A stretch of DNA of 64,000 nucleotides from Amarolinea sp964580725. GTDB lineage: Bacteria > Chloroflexota > Anaerolineae > SSC4 > Amarolineaceae. Below the pieces are notes generated by a model. That model was not told the DNA's origin, ran no database searches, and saw nothing but the letters and a program-made list of their open reading frames with translations. The stretch covers positions 1 through 64,000 of the forward strand of contig CAZOLV010000014.1 in NCBI GenBank assembly GCA_964580725.1. Reading direction: 5' to 3'. The translations under genes and the position numbers were made by a program. Below are positions 59,153 to 64,000 of the stretch, one piece after another (positions within the stretch are counted from its first letter, which is position 1; the number at the start of each line of letters is the position of its first letter).

Positions 59153-62100
59153 ATGAGAGCATTTCGACTGTTATCGCTCATCGCCGTGCTCAGCCTGCTG
59201 TTTGGGCTGCTTCCCGTCAGCGCCGCGGCGACGTTCCCCCTGGCCAATTCCCCCGCAGCAACGCCTCATCTGGTCGTCACATTTCCCGGCAACTGGGTCG
59301 CCGCGGCGGGATTGGGCAACGACTGGGACCCCGGCAACCTGAACACGCAGGCCAACGACGCTAACAGCGACCAGGTGTGGAAGTTCACCACGGACGCCAT
59401 CCCGGCCGGCTCGTATGAGTTCAAGGCGACGGTGGGCGGCACGTGGGACGAGAATTATGGCGTGAACGGCGTGCCCGGCGGCCCCAACGTCCCCTTCACG
59501 ACGGCGGGCGGGGAGACGGTGCACTTCTACTACGACCGGCGCGATGACAACATGGTGGCCAGCCGGCCGAACTACCGCATTCCGGTGCTGGTGGGCAGCC
59601 TGATGGATGAGGTGGGCGGTCAGGACTGGGCGCCCGACAACTTGATCGGCTGGATGAAAGACCGCGATGGCGACGATTGGTACGAAACGACGTTCGACGT
59701 GCCGCCCGGTAGCTACGAGTACAAAATTGCGCTCAACGAGTCTTGGGACGAGAACTACGGGCAAGGCGGCGTGCCCGGCGGCCCCAACATCTCCCTGGTC
59801 GTGCCGGCCGTGCCCAGTCAACTGCACCGTGTCGTGACGTTCCGCTACAACGACACGACGCATGAGATCCAACACGTCATCGCCGATCCACCGCCGCCGC
59901 TTCTCGTCACATTTCCCGGCAACTGGGTCGCCGCGGCGGGATTGGGCAACGACTGGGACCCCGGCAACCTGAACACGCAGGCCAACGACGCTAACAGCGA
60001 CCAGGTGTGGAAGTTCACCACGGACGCCATCCCGGCCGGCTCGTATGAGTTCAAGGCGACGGTGGGCGGCACGTGGGACGAGAATTATGGCGTGAACGGC
60101 GTGCCCGGCGGCCCCAACGTCCCCTTCACGACGGCGGGCGGGGAGACGGTGCACTTCTACTACGACCGGCGCGATGACAACATGGTGGCCAGCCGGCCGA
60201 ACTACCGCATTCCGGTGCTGGTGGGCAGCCTGATGGATGAGGTGGGCGGTCAGGACTGGGCGCCCGACAACTTGATCGGCTGGATGAAAGACCGCGATGG
60301 CGACGATTGGTACGAAACGACGTTCGACGTGCCGCCCGGTAGCTACGAGTACAAAATTGCGCTCAACGAGTCTTGGGACGAGAACTACGGGCAAGGCGGC
60401 GTGCCCGGCGGCCCCAACATCACCCTGGTGGTGCCGGCCGTGCGTGGCCCGGCGAACACCACCGTGACGTTCCGCTACAACGACGTCACGCACCAGATTC
60501 AGGACAGCATCAACAACCCGCCCACGCCGCAGGTGGGCGATGACAACATCTGGTGGGATGGCCTGGGGCACGACAGCCGCAGTGGCATGTATCGCGACCC
60601 CTTTGGCGCGGTCAGCAAGGGAACCAATGTCACCCTGCGCTTCCGCACCTTCGCCAACGACGTGCAGCACGTCAAACTGCGCGTCTGGAACACCGCCCTG
60701 CAGGGGCAAACGCTCTACAACCTGACCAAAGTCGCCACCGATCCCGCCGCCGCTCCCTACGGTTACGACTATTGGGAGACAACGCTCGACGCCGGCGCCG
60801 ACTTGAGCATCCTCTACTACCGCTTCATCATCGAGGATGGCTCGGCCGTGGCCTACTACGAGGATGACGGCGCGCGCGACGGCGGCTGGGGTCAGACCTA
60901 CGCCAACTCGCCCGACATTTCGTGGAACATCTACGTCTACGAACCGGGCTTCGATGCGCCTGACTGGGCCAAGAATGCGATCATCTATCAGATTTTCCCC
61001 GATCGCTTCCGCAATGGCAGCGCGGCCAACGATCCAACCGCCAGCGATTGGTTCTACCCGCAGGAGCGCGGCCACCGCTTCCCCGTCATCCCCTGGAACA
61101 CCATCGTGCCCGACCCCGAGCCGAACGATCCTAACGCCAACCCCGACTGGTACGGCACCTACAGCAGCACCTCGTATGGAGGCGACCTGCAGGGCCTCAT
61201 CGGCAAGCTGGCCTATCTGCAAAACCTGGGCGTGACGGCGATCTACCTCAACCCGATCTTCGACTCGCCGTCCAACCACAAGTACGATGGCCGCAGCTAC
61301 ACGCGCATTGACCCGACGATGGGTGTCTTGGGTGATGACGCTGCCACCCTGGCCCTCTTCGAACAACTGACGGCGCAGGCGCACAACCGCGGCATCCGCA
61401 TCATCCTGGATGGCGTGCCCAATCACGTCTCCTCCGACAGCCCCTACTTCGACCGCTTTGGCCGTCACCCCGAAGTGGGCGCCTGCGAGGATGTCGCCAG
61501 CCCCTACCGTAGCTGGTTCTTCTTCCAGCCGGCGTCGCCGCCCGGCACCGGCGTTTGTGCAGGCGACACCAACTACACCGCCTGGTTTGGCGTGCAGACT
61601 CTACCCCAGATCAACACGGCTCACGCGGACGTTCTGAATCATTGGTTTGGTCCCAACGGCGTGGCCACCTACTGGCTCGACCGTGGCGCCGATGGCTGGC
61701 GCATCGACGTCGTGCCCGACGTGGTGGGCGTCAATCCGACCTTCTTCGAGACCTTCCGCACCGTCGTCAAGACCAGCCATCCCGACGCCATGCTCTTCTC
61801 CGAAACCTGGGGCGAGGATGACGCCAGGTTCCGCCTGCTTGGCGACGAGTTCGACTCGACGATGAACTACCGCTTCCGCAAGGCGATGCTCGGCTTCATG
61901 CGCGACACGGTGTGGAGCGATAACGACAACAACGGCGACAACACCATCAACCCCCTGTCGCCCAGTCAGTTCGACAACATGCTGCGTACCGTGCAGGAAG
62001 ATCTCCCTGCGCCCGCCTTCGAATCGGCCATGAACCTGCTCGATAGTCATGACACCAACCGTGCGGTGCGCGTGCTCGATCACGACGGCATCGCCGGCGG

Positions 62101-64000
62101 CCAGCCTGTCAACGGCTTCCAGGATGGACGCAACCGCCTGGCGCTGCTGGCCGTCGTCCAGATGACGCTGCCCGGCGCACCGACGATCTACTACGGCGAC
62201 GAAGTGGGCCTGGTCGGCTACGGCAGCGACATCCCGCGCGACGACCCTTACAACCGCCAACCCTATCCCTGGGCGGACGAGCCGGGCTACGACACGCTGC
62301 CCGCCTGGCGCAAAGCGCACCAAAACCTGTTGCAGCACTATCGCAACCTGACCGCGCTGCGCAACGGCCACAGCTTCCTGCGCACCGGCTCCTGGAACAC
62401 CCTCTTGACCGACGACGCCGCCAGCCTGCTGGTCTACGGCCGTCGCGATGAGACCGGCGTGGCCATCATTGCCATCAATCGCGACGCCGTCCAGCATCAG
62501 GTGGCGCTGAACGTGGACGGCTACGTGCCCGAAGGCGCCGTGCTGGACGACGGCCTGTCGCCTGGCGCCACGGTCAATGTGGGCGCCGACCGCATGCTGA
62601 CGTTCGACGTCGCTGGCATGGGCGCACGGGTTTGGATCAGCCGTCCGGGTCTCGACATGACGCGCCCTGCCGCGCCGACCGGCCTGGCCGCCGTGGAAGG
62701 CTCTGGTTCCGTCAGCCTGACCTGGAATGCGCCCGCCGACGCCGTCGTGGCCGGTTACCACGTCTATCGCAGCGTTGTGGATGGCGGCTACGAACAGATC
62801 AACGCGACGCTGATCACCGGCACGGCGTTCAGCGATGATACGGTGCAAAACGGATACCGCTACTTCTACCATGTCAAGGCGGTGACGCCGGCAGGGCTGA
62901 AGAGTCAGGCTTCGGCGCCGGTTGCGGCAATTCCGCACTACGACATCGGTTGGGCCAACTTGCAGTGGCCGCCCGACATCACCCATGTCATCAGCTTCGT
63001 CAACCGCACCGCAACCGTCTATGGCCAGGTCTGGATTGACGGGATCACCGGCCTGTCTGGCCCCACGCCGAGCCTGCTGGCTGAAGTTGGCTATGGGCCG
63101 GACGGCTCGCAGCCTGGCTCCAGTTGGACCTGGTCGCCGATGGCCTTCAATGTGGACGCCGGCAATAACGACGAGTTCATGGGGACGATGCTGCCGCACC
63201 CCATCGGCGAGTACGACTACGCCGTGCGCTACAGCACCACCAACGGGCGCGACTGGCTCTACGCCGACCTGGACGGCACCGGCAACGGCTACGATCCGGC
63301 GCAGGCCGGCAGTTTGCACGTCGTGCCGTCCAGTGACCTGACGCCGCCCGCCGTCCCGCTCAACCTGCACGAGGTTTCACGCTCGGCTTCGGCCATCGCC
63401 ATCGCCTGGGACGCGTCGCCCGACGCCGACGTCGTCGCCTATGGCGTCTACCGCGAACCGCTCGGCGTACGCACGCCAAACACCGGTGTGCTGATCGCCT
63501 ACGTGTTGGCGCCGGAAACCTCCTACACCGACACCGACGTGACGACAGGTCACACCTATCGCTACACGGTGACGGCGCTTGACGATAGCTTCAACGAATC
63601 GGACTTCTCCAATCCGGTGGACATCACCGCCGAGCAGCGCGCCGTGCAGATCACCTGGAACCTGACCATCCCGGCCTTCACGCCGCCCGGCGATACGATC
63701 TACATCGCCGGCGACACGGCCAGCGTCTTCGGCGCACAGTGGAACCCAAGCGCGACCCCGCTGACACGCGTGGACGACACTCACTGGACGATCACCCTGA
63801 CTGGTCTCGAAGGGATGCACTTGCAGTACAAGTTCACCCGCGGCAACTGGGAGACGGTGGAGCGTTGGGGAACCATCGTCGGCTTCGCCAACCGCCATCT
63901 CGATGTAGTCTTTGGCCCCGGCGCCGTGCAGACGGTCAATCTGGATGATCTGGAGAACTGGCGCGACCTGCTGGTGGTCGAAACCGGCCGCGTCGAAAGC
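59153..64000 (+). CDS. Secreted amylopullulanase-like GH13 enzyme, multi-domain (3' end outside window)
   Basis: At least 1616 residues. A signal peptide (1 to about 26) is followed by four X25/BaPul-type starch-binding modules (about 41-445) in two 210-residue tandem units. An N-terminal beta domain (about 460-590, DDNIWWDGLGHDS) precedes the GH13 barrel (about 600-1050). Catalytic residues are nucleophile Asp852 (GWRIDVV), acid/base Glu884 (FSETWGE) and Asp967 (DSHDTNR); region I is DGVPNH. Fn3 modules lie at about 1170 and 1398, and a CBM20-like module at about 1497-1600. GGAGGAG precedes the ATG. It degrades alpha-glucans outside the cell and probably feeds the binding protein upstream. 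Confidence 0.93.
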   Translation, partial: MRAFRLLSLIAVLSLLFGLLPVSAAATFPLANSPAATPHLVVTFPGNWVAAAGLGNDWDPGNLNTQANDANSDQVWKFTTDAIPAGSYEFKATVGGTWDENYGVNGVPGGPNVPFTTAGGETVHFYYDRRDDNMVASRPNYRIPVLVGSLMDEVGGQDWAPDNLIGWMKDRDGDDWYETTFDVPPGSYEYKIALNESWDENYGQGGVPGGPNISLVVPAVPSQLHRVVTFRYNDTTHEIQHVIADPPPPLLVTFPGNWVAAAGLGNDWDPGNLNTQANDANSDQVWKFTTDAIPAGSYEFKATVGGTWDENYGVNGVPGGPNVPFTTAGGETVHFYYDRRDDNMVASRPNYRIPVLVGSLMDEVGGQDWAPDNLIGWMKDRDGDDWYETTFDVPPGSYEYKIALNESWDENYGQGGVPGGPNITLVVPAVRGPANTTVTFRYNDVTHQIQDSINNPPTPQVGDDNIWWDGLGHDSRSGMYRDPFGAVSKGTNVTLRFRTFANDVQHVKLRVWNTALQGQTLYNLTKVATDPAAAPYGYDYWETTLDAGADLSILYYRFIIEDGSAVAYYEDDGARDGGWGQTYANSPDISWNIYVYEPGFDAPDWAKNAIIYQIFPDRFRNGSAANDPTASDWFYPQERGHRFPVIPWNTIVPDPEPNDPNANPDWYGTYSSTSYGGDLQGLIGKLAYLQNLGVTAIYLNPIFDSPSNHKYDGRSYTRIDPTMGVLGDDAATLALFEQLTAQAHNRGIRIILDGVPNHVSSDSPYFDRFGRHPEVGACEDVASPYRSWFFFQPASPPGTGVCAGDTNYTAWFGVQTLPQINTAHADVLNHWFGPNGVATYWLDRGADGWRIDVVPDVVGVNPTFFETFRTVVKTSHPDAMLFSETWGEDDARFRLLGDEFDSTMNYRFRKAMLGFMRDTVWSDNDNNGDNTINPLSPSQFDNMLRTVQEDLPAPAFESAMNLLDSHDTNRAVRVLDHDGIAGGQPVNGFQDGRNRLALLAVVQMTLPGAPTIYYGDEVGLVGYGSDIPRDDPYNRQPYPWADEPGYDTLPAWRKAHQNLLQHYRNLTALRNGHSFLRTGSWNTLLTDDAASLLVYGRRDETGVAIIAINRDAVQHQVALNVDGYVPEGAVLDDGLSPGATVNVGADRMLTFDVAGMGARVWISRPGLDMTRPAAPTGLAAVEGSGSVSLTWNAPADAVVAGYHVYRSVVDGGYEQINATLITGTAFSDDTVQNGYRYFYHVKAVTPAGLKSQASAPVAAIPHYDIGWANLQWPPDITHVISFVNRTATVYGQVWIDGITGLSGPTPSLLAEVGYGPDGSQPGSSWTWSPMAFNVDAGNNDEFMGTMLPHPIGEYDYAVRYSTTNGRDWLYADLDGTGNGYDPAQAGSLHVVPSSDLTPPAVPLNLHEVSRSASAIAIAWDASPDADVVAYGVYREPLGVRTPNTGVLIAYVLAPETSYTDTDVTTGHTYRYTVTALDDSFNESDFSNPVDITAEQRAVQITWNLTIPAFTPPGDTIYIAGDTASVFGAQWNPSATPLTRVDDTHWTITLTGLEGMHLQYKFTRGNWETVERWGTIVGFANRHLDVVFGPGAVQTVNLDDLENWRDLLVVETGRVES
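59274..60421 (+). repeat. In-gene tandem duplication with 630-bp period
   Basis: Bases 59274-59791 and 59904-60421 (518 bp each) are identical in every line I compared. The join regions (59792-59903 and its counterpart) have diverged. Each unit encodes two starch-binding modules. Confidence 0.93.

Noticed and set aside
59171..61468. A 765-residue open frame antisense to the amylopullulanase-like gene
   Set aside because: It is a GC-skew shadow: Val/Gly/Arg/His-rich with no domain. The plus frame has a signal peptide, catalytic motifs and a ribosome site. The repeat in its protein mirrors the plus-strand duplication.
61601..63370. A second long antisense frame (589 residues)
   Set aside because: Same reasoning; it lies wholly opposite the GH13 barrel and Fn3 modules and has no family features.

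Overview
The window is GC-rich, densely coded bacterial DNA. It holds about fifty protein genes on both strands and one 100-N scaffold gap at 25319-25418. Several traits together suggest a draft genome from an uncultivated Chloroflexota (Anaerolineae/Caldilineae-like) bacterium: three tandem LytR-CpsA-Psr proteins, a DsbA-VKOR pair, a tungsten aldehyde:ferredoxin oxidoreductase, formate-THF ligase, exported beta-propeller lipoproteins with Thr/Pro-rich linkers, and dispersed palindromes with the core AAACCTGNCAGGTTT. The phylum call is inference; no rRNA or tRNA gene was seen.

Layout. 1-3085: the tail of an unknown gene, an intact MITE-like element, the operon xpt / CCG-domain protein / DUF2085 on the minus strand, then a repeat-bearing spacer. 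3086-6737: an exported dockerin-like protein and fhs. 6933-16298: a seven-gene chemosensory operon on the minus strand (REC-histidine kinase, CheW, CheR-TPR, CheW, MCP, CheA-REC, CheB) with the gene inventory of a Wsp-type pathway but no GGDEF output gene. 16503-23128: a second MITE that supplies the stop codon of a methyltransferase gene, then cinA and three translationally coupled LCP genes. 23151-28764: transporter, membrane protein, thioesterase, a palindrome array around the gap, and a surface-polysaccharide cluster (GT4, GtrA, O-antigen ligase-like). 29021-36695: DsbA-VKOR, a 5'-truncated Rpn-like nuclease gene, an MTA/SAH deaminase fused to a CYTH-like domain, a beta-propeller protein and MTA phosphorylase.

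36809-46513: remnants of an invaded or decayed methyltransferase gene, a perfect 24-bp inverted repeat, a thiolase/acyl-CoA dehydrogenase pair, and an apparent operon of ECF sigma factor, anti-sigma factor with a CPxC ladder, propeller lipoprotein and AOR. 46699-51434: a membrane protein, purine nucleoside phosphorylase, a Xer recombinase that lacks its catalytic end, queA and ruvB. 51811-57441: DksA-like protein, upp, dCMP deaminase, a lipoprotein esterase, homocysteine methyltransferase, class IV aminotransferase and a phosphoribosyltransferase. 57674-64000: a starch-use locus with a sugar-binding lipoprotein and a giant amylopullulanase-like enzyme that runs off the window.

Themes. Purine, MTA and pyrimidine salvage genes recur (xpt, MTA deaminase, MTAP, PNP, upp, dCMP deaminase, a second PRTase). 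Exported carbohydrate-active and polymer-attachment proteins dominate the envelope functions. The most notable non-coding signal is a non-autonomous transposable element: two copies have 8-bp target duplications and 15-bp class inverted ends, and relatives occur at three further places.
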